The notes under the pieces were generated by a model. The model was not told the DNA's origin. It did not search any database and worked only from the letters and a program-made list of their open reading frames with translations. A program made the position numbers and the translations under genes. A DNA stretch of 64,000 nucleotides, taken from contig JAQGNE010000069.1 in the NCBI GenBank assembly GCA_028291985.1, forward strand, positions 1-64,000, read 5' to 3'. This document shows, one piece after another, positions 46,632-55,120 of this stretch. This DNA is from Polaromonas sp. GTDB taxonomy: Bacteria > Pseudomonadota > Gammaproteobacteria > Burkholderiales > Burkholderiaceae_C. Numbering within the stretch: the first letter of the stretch is position 1; every line of letters starts with the position of its first letter.

Positions 46632-47525
46632 ATGTCGTCAATAGTGTCCCCGCCAGCGGCAGCAGCTGCGCCACATTACTTTGTCCCTGCGCCATCGCGC
46701 CACCCGGTCATGGCGTCGATAGGGCTCTTTTTTGTGATTCTGGGCGCAGGGCAGTGGATCAATGGTTCCTCCTGGGGTGCTTACTCTCTAGCTTTCGGCA
46801 TGGTGTGGTGGCTGGTGACTTTGTTCCAGTGGTTTGCAGAAGCGGTACGCGAGAGCCAGCAGGGGCTTTATGGCTACAAGATCGACCTGTCTTTTCGCTG
46901 GAGCATGAGCTGGTTCATTTTTTCGGAAGTAATGTTTTTCGGCGCATTCTTTACGGCGCTGTGGTGGGCCCGTTCACATTCGGTACCTGCTCTCGGAAGC
47001 CTGGAGAATGCCCTGCTGTGGCCAGACTTCAAGGCGGTTTGGCCCAGCATGGCTGCAGGCGTGACGGGCTCCCCGGCTGATATCGTTGAGCCTTTTCAAA
47101 CCGTCGGACCGTTCTGGCTCCCGACCATTAACACCGCACTACTGCTGACCTCTGGCGTGACGATGACCATTGCGCATCACGCATTGCGTGAGGGACACCG
47201 CGCGCGAACCATCGGCTTCATGTGGGCTACTGTCCTGCTAGGCGTCATTTTCCTATTTGTGCAGGGCTACGAATACCAGCATGCGTACTCTGACTTGAAC
47301 CTCAAACTTAACTCTGGTGTTTACGGTTCAACCTTCTACATGCTGACTGGTTTCCACGGGTTTCACGTGTTTGTCGGCATGTTGATGCTTTTGTTTATTA
47401 CCTTACGCCTGCAAAAGGGGCATTTCACCGCCGACCGGCATTTTGGATTCGAAGGTGCAGCCTGGTACTGGCACTTTGTGGACGTCGTCTGGCTCGGTCT
47501 TTATATTTTGGTTTACTGGTTATAG
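46632..47525 (+). CDS. ctaE: Cytochrome c oxidase subunit III
   Basis: 297-aa integral membrane subunit with seven helices, from the ATG at 46632 preceded by GAGGAG. Family segments are YFVPAPSRHPVMASIGLFF, FSEVMFFGAFFTALWW and GFHGFHVFVGMLMLLF, ending with the FVDVVWLGLYILVYWL helix. It closes the first oxidase transcript before a long hairpin. The upstream TTG at 46608 was rejected. Confidence 0.97.
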   Translation: MSSIVSPPAAAAAPHYFVPAPSRHPVMASIGLFFVILGAGQWINGSSWGAYSLAFGMVWWLVTLFQWFAEAVRESQQGLYGYKIDLSFRWSMSWFIFSEVMFFGAFFTALWWARSHSVPALGSLENALLWPDFKAVWPSMAAGVTGSPADIVEPFQTVGPFWLPTINTALLLTSGVTMTIAHHALREGHRARTIGFMWATVLLGVIFLFVQGYEYQHAYSDLNLKLNSGVYGSTFYMLTGFHGFHVFVGMLMLLFITLRLQKGHFTADRHFGFEGAAWYWHFVDVVWLGLYILVYWL

Positions 47526-47564
47526 CGTTTGACGGTAGTTGTTGGTGCTGTCGACCTGGTCGTC

Positions 47565-47619
47565 GGGCATCCTCAATAACAAAGGCCGCTAGAAGCGGCC
47601 TTTGTTATTGAGGATGCCC
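47565..47619. terminator. Very long perfect hairpin between converging ctaE and DUF2909 genes
   Basis: Two arms of 26 bp are perfectly complementary around a 3-nt loop (AGA). The inner part, AAAGGCCGCT / AGCGGCCTTT, looks like an ordinary bidirectional terminator, and the outer part extends the match to GGGCATCC / GGATGCCC. It starts 40 bp past the ctaE stop and ends 16 bp before the stop of the opposite gene. Confidence 0.9.
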
Positions 47620-47635
47620 CGAAACAATCCTGGTT

Positions 47636-47857
47636 TTACTTTCCCGCTGGAATACCGGTCGGATATATATAGCCCAGCTTCCAGGCAATCAGGATGCAGG
47701 CAAACAGCAAAACCGAAAACCCTATGCGAAACGCCAGCGCTCGCGCCATGTTGCTGGTTTTCGGCTTGCCCTCCTGACCGTCTTTCATCATGAAAAAAAG
47801 TGCCGAAGCCAAGCTGCCCAATATTGCGAGAAATGCAAGTGCCACCAGATAAGTCAT
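47636..47857 (-). CDS. DUF2909/twin-helix small membrane protein
   Basis: 73 aa from the ATG at 47857: TYLVALAFLAILGSLASALFFMM, a short polar loop (KDGQEGKPKTSN) and a second helix (IGFSVLLFACILIAWKLGYIYP). This is the twin-transmembrane pattern of DUF2909. It is the only gene on the minus strand inside the oxidase locus and is divergent from the SURF1 gene by 18 bp. The longer track ORF reads antisense to SURF1 and is rejected. Confidence 0.87.
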   Translation of the reverse strand: MTYLVALAFLAILGSLASALFFMMKDGQEGKPKTSNMARALAFRIGFSVLLFACILIAWKLGYIYPTGIPAGK

Positions 47858-47875
47858 GAGGAGGATTATCAACCG

Positions 47876-48619
47876 ATGACATCCGTTCTGCTTGCTCCAC
47901 GATTTTGGGTTCTGACAACTGCTGCTGTTGTGGTAGGTGCGACCACTTTCTCCCTGGGTCAGTGGCAGTTGCGCCGCGCGGCTGAAAAGGAAAACGTTCA
48001 GACCTTGATTGACGCAAAGAAAATCCTCCCAGCCTTGGATAATAGTGGGCTTGTTGCTATCAAAAATGGAGCGGACCTGATATATCGGCAAGCCCGACTG
48101 CAAGGCAGTTGGCTGCAGGACCACACGGTCTATCTTGACAACCGGCCCATGAACGGAAAGAGCGGTTTCATAGCAGTAACGCCATTCAAACTGGAAGGGC
48201 AGACCAGTTCTATTCTCGTGCAGCGAGGGTGGGTGCCACGCAACTTTCAAAATCGGGCTGCCGTGCCCCAAATAACCTCACCTGCAGGACTGGTGACCAT
48301 TCAGGGCCGGATTTCCCAGGCGCCGTCCAAGCTCTATGCGTTTGACGGCGCCGAGTCAGGTCGCATCCGGCAAAATCTGGATTTGCCGATTTTTGCGGCC
48401 GAAACCGGGCTCCCGCTGCTGTCCGTGACGCTTGTGCAAACCGGTCCTTCTAGTGAAGGTCTGCTGCGCGACTGGGCGGCGGCCAGACTGGGCGTCGAAA
48501 AAAATTATGGCTACGCTTTTCAGTGGTTCGGCCTGTGTGCCTTGACCGTATTCCTCTATGTCTGGTTCCAGGTCGTTCAGCCCTGGCGACTTCAGAAACA
48601 ATCTCTACCGACGCCGTGA
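47876..48619 (+). CDS. SURF1 family oxidase assembly protein
   Basis: 247-aa inner-membrane protein needed for heme a insertion into subunit I. AGGAGG lies 10 nt upstream of the ATG. The N-terminal helix (LTTAAVVVVGATTFSLGQWQLRRA) and LDNRPMNGKSGFIAVTPFKL, VQRGWVPRNF and the C-terminal helix (YAFQWFGLCALTVFLYVWF) are the SURF1 signatures. Its stop overlaps the GTG start of the next gene. Confidence 0.95.
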   Translation: MTSVLLAPRFWVLTTAAVVVGATTFSLGQWQLRRAAEKENVQTLIDAKKILPALDNSGLVAIKNGADLIYRQARLQGSWLQDHTVYLDNRPMNGKSGFIAVTPFKLEGQTSSILVQRGWVPRNFQNRAAVPQITSPAGLVTIQGRISQAPSKLYAFDGAESGRIRQNLDLPIFAAETGLPLLSVTLVQTGPSSEGLLRDWAAARLGVEKNYGYAFQWFGLCALTVFLYVWFQVVQPWRLQKQSLPTP

Positions 48620-49326
48620 TCTCCAGCAAGCCAGACTTTCCTTCGCAACCGTCACCCGTAAGCCATGACGAGCCGCTGACATTGACCGTGCACGCGATGC
48701 CGGTACCCGGGTCGGACCTGCAACAAGCCACCACAGCGTCTGGTCGCTGGAAGCTGATCGCCGTGTTGTTGGTGTGTGCCGCACCGGTGCTCGCGTCGTA
48801 TTTCATGTATTACGTGGTCAGGCCGGAAGGTCGTCGCAATTTTGGTGAGCTGATCGATCCGCAAAAACCTTTGCCGGGGCTCAAGACGCTGTCGTTAACA
48901 GGTGAGCAGAGCCAGTTGACAGCCTTGAAAAACCAATGGCTTCTGATCAGTGTTGCAGGCGCCACATGCGACCAGGCTTGTCAGCAGCGTCTCTATCTAC
49001 AGCGCCAGTTGCGCGAGTCACTTGGCAAGGAAAAAGATCGGCTGGACCGGGTCTGGCTCATCGTCGACAACGCAGCCGTCGACGAAAAGCTCAAGCCTGC
49101 CCTGGCCGGCTCCAGCGTCCTGCGCGTGCAGGCTGGCGAGCTCGCGAACTGGCTTGCGCCTGCACCGGGGCAGCGTCTGGAGGATCATCTCTACGTCGTC
49201 GATGCCCTCGGCAACTGGATGATGCGGTTTCCCGCCAACTTGGACGCCGCCAGCGCATCCAAGGCCAAGCGCGATCTCGACCGCCTGATGCGTGCGTCTT
49301 CCAGTTGGGACAAGGAGGGGCGTTGA
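48616..49326 (+). CDS. Membrane-anchored SCO-like thioredoxin-fold protein
   Basis: 236 aa from a GTG at 48616 that overlaps the SURF1 stop (GTGA). A membrane anchor (KLIAVLLVCAAPVLASYFMYYVV) is followed by a thioredoxin-like domain: WLLISVAGATCDQACQQRLYLQRQL carries a CxxxC pair placed like the copper-binding CPDVC of SCO, and DHLYVVDALGNWMMRFP has a His in the position of the SCO copper ligand. Burkholderiales oxidase loci carry such a gene, usually annotated vaguely. A copper or redox role in CuA assembly is inferred. Confidence 0.82.
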   Translation: MISSKPDFPSQPSPVSHDEPLTLTVHAMPVPGSDLQQATTASGRWKLIAVLLVCAAPVLASYFMYYVVRPEGRRNFGELIDPQKPLPGLKTLSLTGEQSQLTALKNQWLLISVAGATCDQACQQRLYLQRQLRESLGKEKDRLDRVWLIVDNAAVDEKLKPALAGSSVLRVQAGELANWLAPAPGQRLEDHLYVVDALGNWMMRFPANLDAASASKAKRDLDRLMRASSSWDKEGR

Positions 49327-49414
49327 CACTTTCCACCATCGCAGCCGTGTATGAAGCCGTGGTTCTCGCACAGCTTGCATCACTTGCGGTTGCTACCGGG
49401 TCCAACGAATTTTT

Positions 49415-50572
49415 ATGAGTTCCACCGCTACCGCCCTTTACGATTTGAGCCCGGTCGTGCGTCTGATGCTGATGGGTGTCGTGATTGCAATCGGACCACT
49501 GGCTTGGGTAGGGTTGCGCAGCCGGCATATGCCAAGCGCCCGGCGATTGCGCCTTTTGACCTTGCTCACGCTTTTTTTGACGTTCGATCTGGTGGTATTC
49601 GGTGCGTTCACCCGGCTGACCGACTCCGGTCTGGGTTGCCCCGACTGGCCGGGTTGCTACGGCCACGCCAGTCCCATCGGTGCGCAGTCGCACATTGACC
49701 AGGCTCAGCAGGCCTTGCCCAGCGGCCCGGTTACCCACTCCAAGGCATGGATAGAAATGATCCATCGTTACCTGGCGACGGCTGTCGGCGTTTTGATCCT
49801 GACCCTGGCGGTCAGCACCTGGCTGGAGCGGCGGCGAACGCAATTGTCACCCTGGTGGCCTGCTGCGACGCTGGCCTGGGTTTGTCTGCAAGGCGCTTTT
49901 GGCGCATTGACCGTGACGATGAAGCTTTTTCCGGCCATAGTCACCCTGCATTTGCTGGGCGGCATGGCTCTGCTGGCCCTGCTCAAGATCCAGGCGCTGC
50001 GCTATGCGCAAGCGCCTGGCGAGCAGGCCCAGGCTGCGCTGCCTCGAAGTATCCGGCTTTTGGTTTTGCTGACTTTCGCCGTGCTCTGGTTGCAGATTGC
50101 GCTAGGAGGCTGGGTTAGTACCAATTATGCGGTCCTTGCATGCACAAGCTTTCCGTCCTGCCAGAACTCATGGTGGCCGGCGATGGACTTCAGCCAGGGC
50201 TTCACGATCTGGCGCGAACTGGGTTCAGCCGGTGACGGAACCAACATCAGCTTCGAGGCACTGACCGCAATCCATTACCTGCACCGTCTGGTGGCCTATG
50301 TGCTGTTTGCGGCGGCACTGTGTCTGGTTATTTGCTTGCGGCCACACTGCACGCTGCGTACCCAGGCGCATTGGCTGGGCGGATTGATCCTGTTGCAGGC
50401 GGCCACAGGTCTGGGGAACGTGCTGCTGGGCTGGCCGCTTGCGGCTGCCGTGTTGCATACCGGAGGTGCGGCGGCATTGGTGATTGTGCTGACGGCTATT
50501 GTTTTCACGACGCGCAGTTCGTGGCAGCCGGCCCATGCGTCAAAATTAGGCGCGTCCAGGATGCCTGCATGA
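49415..50572 (+). CDS. ctaA: Heme A synthase (CtaA/COX15)
   Basis: 385-aa membrane enzyme that oxidises heme O to heme A. Eight helices with paired heme-ligand His regions: [22 protein letters not shown] near the N-terminus, [46 protein letters not shown] and [11 protein letters not shown]. The CPDWPGCYG segment is typical of the COX15 branch. It starts about 90 bp after the SCO-like gene and overlaps ctaB by 4 bp (ATGA). Confidence 0.96.
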   Translation: MSSTATALYDLSPVVRLMLMGVVIAIGPLAWVGLRSRHMPSARRLRLLTLLTLFLTFDLVVFGAFTRLTDSGLGCPDWPGCYGHASPIGAQSHIDQAQQALPSGPVTHSKAWIEMIHRYLATAVGVLILTLAVSTWLERRRTQLSPWWPAATLAWVCLQGAFGALTVTMKLFPAIVTLHLLGGMALLALLKIQALRYAQAPGEQAQAALPRSIRLLVLLTFAVLWLQIALGGWVSTNYAVLACTSFPSCQNSWWPAMDFSQGFTIWRELGSAGDGTNISFEALTAIHYLHRLVAYVLFAAALCLVICLRPHCTLRTQAHWLGGLILLQAATGLGNVLLGWPLAAAVLHTGGAAALVIVLTAIVFTTRSSWQPAHASKLGASRMPA

Positions 50573-51495
50573 ACCAGACCCCCACATCTGCATCCGCTGT
50601 GCAGGTTCCACCCGTGTTGCCGGTGCCTTCCAGGTTCAACCAGTTTTACGCGCTCACCAAGCCGCGCGTCGTTCAGCTGATTGTGTTTTGCGCGCTCATT
50701 GGGATGGTGCTGGCGGTGCCAGGCGTCCCGGGCTGGCCTGAAGTGAGGCAAGCTGCGGTTGCATGTGCAGGCATCTGGCTGGTTGCCGCGGCTGCTGCCG
50801 CGTTTAACTGTCTTGTGGAGCAGGGTATTGATGCCCGTATGAAGCGGACGTCATGGCGGGCAACGGCGCAAGGGCAGATCAGCAATCGGCTGGCACTGGG
50901 CTTTTCTGCCGCCTTGTGTACTGCAGGTTCTGCGATTCTTTACCTTGCGGTCAACCCGTTGACGATGTGGCTGACGTTTGCTACTTTTGTCGGCTATGCG
51001 GTGATCTATACGGTGGTACTCAAGCCGATGACGCCACAGAACATCGTGATCGGTGGCGCATCCGGTGCCATGCCGCCGGTGCTGGGCTGGGCCGCGATGA
51101 CCGGCTCTGTCGGGCCTGAAGCGCTGATTCTCTTCCTCATTATTTTTCTGTGGACGCCACCGCATTTCTGGGCGCTGGCGCTTTACAGAGTCGAGGACTA
51201 CCGCAAATCGGGGTTGCCCATGCTGCCGGTGACACACGGCAACGCCTTTACTCGGCTGCAGATCTTTCTATACACCCTGGTACTCTTTGCCGCCTGCCTG
51301 ATGCCCTTCATTTACCAGATGAGCGGTTGGCTCTATCTGGTTGCCGCCGTAGCCCTGAGCATAGGGTTTAGCTGGTACGGCTGGAGATTGCTACGTAACT
51401 ACTCCGACAAACTCGCGCGCGAAACATTTCGCTTTTCCTTAATTCACCTGTCGGTCCTGTTTGCAGCGCTTTTGCTGGACCACTACCTCATCTAG
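50569..51495 (+). CDS. ctaB: Protoheme IX farnesyltransferase (heme O synthase)
   Basis: 308-aa UbiA-family prenyltransferase making heme O, the substrate for CtaA. The start is the ATG overlapping the ctaA stop; the longer track ORF begins inside cta[22 protein letters not shown] begins the enzyme. The first Asp motif is [15 protein letters not shown] and the second [19 protein letters not shown]. About eight membrane helices are visible. Confidence 0.97.
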   Translation: MNQTPTSASAVQVPPVLPVPSRFNQFYALTKPRVVQLIVFCALIGMVLAVPGVPGWPEVRQAAVACAGIWLVAAAAAAFNCLVEQGIDARMKRTSWRATAQGQISNRLALGFSAALCTAGSAILYLAVNPLTMWLTFATFVGYAVIYTVVLKPMTPQNIVIGGASGAMPPVLGWAAMTGSVGPEALILFLIIFLWTPPHFWALALYRVEDYRKSGLPMLPVTHGNAFTRLQIFLYTLVLFAACLMPFIYQMSGWLYLVAAVALSIGFSWYGWRLLRNYSDKLARETFRFSLIHLSVLFAALLLDHYLI

Positions 51496-51501
51496 GCCAC
51501 C

Positions 51502-52155
51502 ATGCTGTTTTCTCTTCACGATCCGGTCGGCACGCGTTTCCAGTCCAGTCGAAGATTTGCTATTAAAAGAATAGCTACTTATGCCTGTCTGCCGGGGGCT
51601 GCCGGCCTGTTTTCTGCTTGTTCCCGCAATGAGGTTCTGCCGTTTCAAAGCATCGACCTGACAGGTGCCGACTATGCAAAAGACTTTGCACTTGCAGACC
51701 AGAATGGGACGGTGCGAAGCATCAAGGACTTTCGTGGAAAGATAGTTGTGGTCTTCTTTGGATTTACCCAGTGCCCCGACGTATGCCCCGGCTCCATGGC
51801 CGAGTTGGTACAAATCAAAAGCTCTCTCGGGAAAGATGCGGATAAATTACAGGCTGTGTTCATCACGGTAGACCCCGAGCGAGACACCCCACCCGTCCTC
51901 AAAGCGTATGTAGAACAGTTTGACCCGGGGTTTATCGCATTACGACCGACCATGGAGCAACTTCCCGCCATCGCCAAGGATTACAAACTGTTCTATAAAA
52001 AGGTCGATGGCAAGACCGCAGCCAGCTACAGCATGGATCATTCAGCTGGCAGCTATGTATATGACGCGCAGGGGCGCCTTCGCTTGTACAGCCGATATGG
52101 CACTGGCCCGACCGGACTGGCCTCGGATATTCGCGTGTTACTGCAAAGCGCTTAA
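51502..52155 (+). CDS. SCO1/SenC family copper-handling protein
   Basis: 217-aa periplasmic protein for CuA assembly. The copper/redox motif is GFTQCPDVCPGSM and the third ligand His is in SMDHSAGSYVYDAQG; FITVDPERDTPPVLKAYVEQF is also conserved. The N-terminal leader ends GLFSACSRNE, a lipobox-like site. The leader overlaps a palindromic element. It is the last gene of the second oxidase transcript and lies 6 bp after ctaB. Confidence 0.95.
   Translation: MLFSLHDPVGTRFQSSRRFAIKRIATYACLPGAAGLFSACSRNEVLPFQSIDLTGADYAKDFALADQNGTVRSIKDFRGKIVVVFFGFTQCPDVCPGSMAELVQIKSSLGKDADKLQAVFITVDPERDTPPVLKAYVEQFDPGFIALRPTMEQLPAIAKDYKLFYKKVDGKTAASYSMDHSAGSYVYDAQGRLRLYSRYGTGPTGLASDIRVLLQSA
51557..51615 (+). repeat. 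Dispersed 60-bp palindromic element, copy in the SCO leader
   Basis: Core GCTATTAAAAGAATAGC, 20 nt, GGGCTGCCGGCC and a T-rich tail. In the gene frame it encodes AIKRIATYACLPGAAGLFSA, the hydrophobic part of the leader up to the lipobox. Confidence 0.85.
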
Positions 52156-52173
52156 AGCGTCCGGCTGAAAAGG

Positions 52174-52208
52174 AAAAGCCTGCCGCTTTTGCATGGCGGC
52201 AGGCTTTT
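52174..52208. terminator. Bidirectional terminator between SCO and rpoH
   Basis: 13-bp perfect stem (AAAAGCCTGCCGC / GCGGCAGGCTTTT) with a 9-nt loop, giving T-runs on both strands. It serves the converging SCO and rpoH genes. Confidence 0.92.
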
Positions 52209-52246
52209 GGTTGCGGCCTGTCCTGTTGTCAGCAACGGGTTGACGC

Positions 52247-53215
52247 TCAAGCGTAGTCGGCCAAGACTTTTTTCATCTTTTTCATGGCCGCCACTTCGAT
52301 TTGGCGAATCCGCTCAGCGCTTACCCGGTACTCAGCCGCAAGGTCATGCAGGGTCATTCCGCCCGAGCCATCGTCATTCACCTTCAACCAGCGCTCCTCG
52401 ACAATGCGGCGGGAACGTGCATCTAGGTCGTCAAGCGCGGCCGTAATGCCGTCGCTGGCCAGGTTGTCACGCTGACGTGATTCCATCAAAGCAGTCGGCT
52501 CCTGGGTGGCGTCTGCAAGATAGGCAATCGGGCCAAATGCTTCTTCACCATCGTCGCCGGGTGTCGGGTCCAGCATCACGTCGCCACCTGACATCCGCTG
52601 CTCCATCTCGATAACTTCTTCGCGCTTCACATTCAGCGTTCGGGCCATCGAGTCAATTTGACCTTCTGTAAGGCTATCGCGATGGGTTGCCACTTCAGCA
52701 TCATCCTTGAAGCCCTGCTTCATGGACCGGAGATTGAAAAACAGCTTGCGCTGCGCCTTGGTAGTAGCAACCTTGACCATACGCCAGTTTTTCAGGATGT
52801 ACTCATGCATCTCTGCCTTGATCCAGTGCAGGGCGTAGCTGACCAGCCTGACACCCTGATCAGGGTCAAACCGCCTGACTGCTTTCATCAAACCAATATT
52901 GCCTTCCTGAATCAAGTCGCCATGCGGCAATCCGTAGCCCAGGTATTTGCGCGAGGTCGAGACCACCAACCGGAGATGGGACAGCACCAGCTTTTCGGCG
53001 GCTGCCAGATCATTGTTTTCCTTGAGTTTGCGAGAAAACTCCTGCTCTTCCTGAAGAGTCAGCATCGGTAGCCTGTTAACGGCTGAGATGTACGCGTCCA
53101 GATTTCCCAAAGGTGGCAGAAGCGACCACGGGTTGATCGCAGCCACAGCGTTTCCGTTATCGTCCACAGCCCGTATGGCGGTGGTCGAATTCGGACGTGT
53201 AAGAGCATAAGACAT
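52247..53215 (-). CDS. rpoH: RNA polymerase sigma-32 (heat-shock sigma factor)
   Basis: 322 aa from the ATG at 53215 with AAGGAG 7 nt upstream; the track start at 53284 is in the operator region and is rejected. Region 2 is GDLIQEGNIGLMKAVRRFDP and VSYALHWIKAEMHEYIL. The RpoH box AQRKLFFNLR identifies sigma-32 specifically, and region 4 ends LHDLAAEYRVSAERIRQIEV. It drives chaperone and protease genes. A perfect CIRCE operator lies 30 bp upstream of the start, so HrcA control is predicted. Confidence 0.97.
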   Translation of the reverse strand: MSYALTRPNSTTAIRAVDDNGNAVAAINPWSLLPPLGNLDAYISAVNRLPMLTLQEEQEFSRKLKENNDLAAAEKLVLSHLRLVVSTSRKYLGYGLPHGDLIQEGNIGLMKAVRRFDPDQGVRLVSYALHWIKAEMHEYILKNWRMVKVATTKAQRKLFFNLRSMKQGFKDDAEVATHRDSLTEGQIDSMARTLNVKREEVIEMEQRMSGGDVMLDPTPGDDGEEAFGPIAYLADATQEPTALMESRQRDNLASDGITAALDDLDARSRRIVEERWLKVNDDGSGGMTLHDLAAEYRVSAERIRQIEVAAMKKMKKVLADYA

Positions 53216-53244
53216 ACATAAACTCCTTGGTTCGAGGTCAAATG

Positions 53245-53271
53245 TTAGCACTCCCTTTGATAGAGTGCTAA
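53245..53271. promoter_or_regulatory. CIRCE operator (HrcA-binding site) upstream of rpoH
   Basis: Exact TTAGCACTC-N9-GAGTGCTAA, the textbook CIRCE. It covers the proposed -10 box of the rpoH promoter. Confidence 0.95.
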
Positions 53272-53284
53272 ACAAAAGGTTCAA
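53257..53284 (-). promoter_or_regulatory. Candidate promoter of rpoH overlapping CIRCE
   Basis: On the minus strand TTGAAC (53284-53279) and TATCAA (53262-53257) are 16 nt apart. The -10 hexamer lies inside the CIRCE spacer, so bound HrcA would block polymerase. Confidence 0.5.
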
Positions 53285-53462
53285 TGGGGAAGATAGTCGT
53301 GGACTAGCTACTGCCCGTATGTCGGCCGCTCAATTGCAGAGGCAAGCCGTCCTTTTATGATCAATTGATCATTAACCCGTTCGGTAATTGACAGGTAAAG
53401 AAAGAGCGAAAATCCGCGTAGGAATCGCCTGTGAATGGCTTAGGGAACGTCTGTCTCGCAAA

Positions 53463-53521
53463 TTGCTATTGAAGTTATAGCTAAACAAGCATAGTTTTGA
53501 GGGCTGTAGCCATTTTGGGCC
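53463..53521 (+). repeat. Dispersed 60-bp palindromic element, intergenic copy between rpoH and pth
   Basis: Core GCTATTGAAGTTATAGC, 19 nt, GGGCTGTAGCC and a T-rich tail. It lies about 40 bp past the pth stop codon, in the 290-bp gap to the rpoH control region. Confidence 0.85.
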
Positions 53522-53562
53522 AATGTTGAGTTTGACTGGGAAACATCTGGGAATAGGGTGCC

Positions 53563-54177
53563 TTACTGCGGTTCAGATTTGCGAGCGGGTTTGGGGCGCG
53601 GTACAGCTGCAGTGTGTATCTGCAGGGTAGCTTTTTCGAACTGTCCGGACGTCAAAGCAGGCAGGGCCAATGACGCACGGTTAATACAGTCATCTATGGC
53701 GAGCCGATGCTCAAGAGATGGTTTTTTGAGTACCCAGTTGCTCACTTCTGTCTTGATGCCGGGATGTCCAATGCCAAGCCGCAGGCGCCAGTAGTCTCCG
53801 GTGCCCAGCTGTGCATGAATGTCGCGCAGGCCATTGTGTCCGGCGTGTCCCCCGCCAAACTTCAGTTTGACCTGTCCGGGCAGCAGGTCCAGTTCGTCAT
53901 GGGCGACGAGAATTTCCTCGGGTTTCAATTTGAAGAAACGGGCGAGGGCGGCAACCGACTTGCCAGACAAATTCATGAACGTCATCGGTTTGAGCAACCA
54001 GACGGTCTTTGTGGCATCCAACGCGCTGCGGGCGGTCAGTCCGTGGTAGTTTTTATCCACAACCATCGTCACTTTCAGGTCGCTAGAAACCGTGTCCATG
54101 AACCAGAACCCAGCGTTGTGGCGCGTGGCTTCATACTCAGGTCCAGGGTTGCCTAAGCCTACGAAAAGTTTGATCAT
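53563..54177 (-). CDS. pth: Peptidyl-tRNA hydrolase
   Basis: 204 aa. Frees tRNA from prematurely released peptidyl-tRNA. The N-terminus [23 protein letters not shown] contains the catalytic His; [48 protein letters not shown] and the [10 protein letters not shown] segment are all conserved. A basic tail ([12 protein letters not shown]) extends the usual length by about 10 residues. It follows rplY on the minus strand. Confidence 0.97.
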   Translation of the reverse strand: MIKLFVGLGNPGPEYEATRHNAGFWFMDTVSSDLKVTMVVDKNYHGLTARSALDATKTVWLLKPMTFMNLSGKSVAALARFFKLKPEEILVAHDELDLLPGQVKLKFGGGHAGHNGLRDIHAQLGTGDYWRLRLGIGHPGIKTEVSNWVLKKPSLEHRLAIDDCINRASLALPALTSGQFEKATLQIHTAAVPRPKPARKSEPQ

Positions 54178-54285
54178 CTGGTGAATACCTTAAGCCGGTG
54201 GCAGCGTGTTTGCCTGGGGAAGTCGTGGCCGTAACGGTTGTTCGTGTGCGGACGGACAGCAAATATGGAGGGAATCGCGCCCCAC

Positions 54286-54325
54286 AAAAAAAACGGCCCA
54301 CACCCTCCTGCGAGGATATGGGCCG
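54286..54325 (-). terminator. Rho-independent terminator after rplY
   Basis: On the minus strand the stem CGGCCCA / TGGGCCG, with an inner small stem (TCCTCGCAGGA), is followed by eight T. It lies 22 bp past the rplY stop, so pth further on may have its own promoter. Confidence 0.9.
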
Positions 54326-54346
54326 CTGATGTGCCAGATAGTGAAA

Positions 54347-55021
54347 TTACTTCTTGGCGGCGGTCTTGGCCGCAGGCTTCGCGCCGGCTTTTCCGCCTTT
54401 ACCTGCAGGGGCGGCTGCTGCAGCGGCAGCCGCTGCAGCCTCAGCGATCGGATCAACTTCCTCAACGATAGGCGACACCGACACCAGAACCGGATTATCC
54501 TGCCCCTTGGCGACAAACTTCACGCCTTTTGGCAGCGCGATGTCTTTCACGTGAAGTGAAGTGCCCTTTTTCAGGCCGCTCAGGTCGACTGCGATAAATT
54601 CTGGAATGTCGGCCGGGAAGCACGATACCGTCAACTCGGTCAGCACATGGTTTGCCAGGCATGCCTCGGTCTTCACAGCAGGTGACTCTTCTTCACCACT
54701 GTAATGCAGAGGTACCTTTACGGTCATCCGGGTACGGGCCTCCACACGCTGAAAGTCGATATGCAGAATCTGCTGCTTGAAAGGGTGCATCTGCAGATCA
54801 CGCAGCAGCACCTTGTGCTCCTTGCCGCCCAGTTCCATTTGCAAAATGGAAGAATGGAAGGCTTCTTTTTTGATGGCGTGAAACAACGCGTTGTGATCGA
54901 TTTCGATCAGCGTAGCTTCAGCTGTACCACCGTAAACAATACCCGGCGTGCGGCCGGTGATGCGGAGACGGCGGCTCGCACCCGTACCCTGCTTGGCGCG
55001 CTCAAAAGCGACGAATTTCAT
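54347..55021 (-). CDS. rplY: 50S ribosomal protein L25, long (Ctc/TL5) form
   Basis: 224 aa from the ATG at 55021 (GGAGA upstream). It binds 5S rRNA. The N-terminal L25 domain is [30 protein letters not shown] and the C-terminal TL5 domain includes [15 protein letters not shown] and [13 protein letters not shown]. The tail is Ala/Lys-rich ([25 protein letters not shown]), as in related beta-proteobacteria. It lies 100 bp after prs in the same direction. Confidence 0.96.
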   Translation of the reverse strand: MKFVAFERAKQGTGASRRLRITGRTPGIVYGGTAEATLIEIDHNALFHAIKKEAFHSSILQMELGGKEHKVLLRDLQMHPFKQQILHIDFQRVEARTRMTVKVPLHYSGEEESPAVKTEACLANHVLTELTVSCFPADIPEFIAVDLSGLKKGTSLHVKDIALPKGVKFVAKGQDNPVLVSVSPIVEEVDPIAEAAAAAAAAAAPAGKGGKAGAKPAAKTAAKK

Positions 55022-55120
55022 AAATTTCTCCAATAAGAGGCGGACCGCGACCAGTCTCACCTCGGTATAAAAGACTGCTTGTGCTGGCGAGCAGGTCGCA
55101 AGCCGCAGCCACCTTTTGCA

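Noticed and set aside
48053-48110. Possible ninth copy of the 60-bp element in SURF1 (TTGCTATCAAAAATGGAGC)
   Set aside because: The left half resembles the element, but the right arm ends GGAGC rather than RTAGC and no GGGCT block follows at 20 nt.
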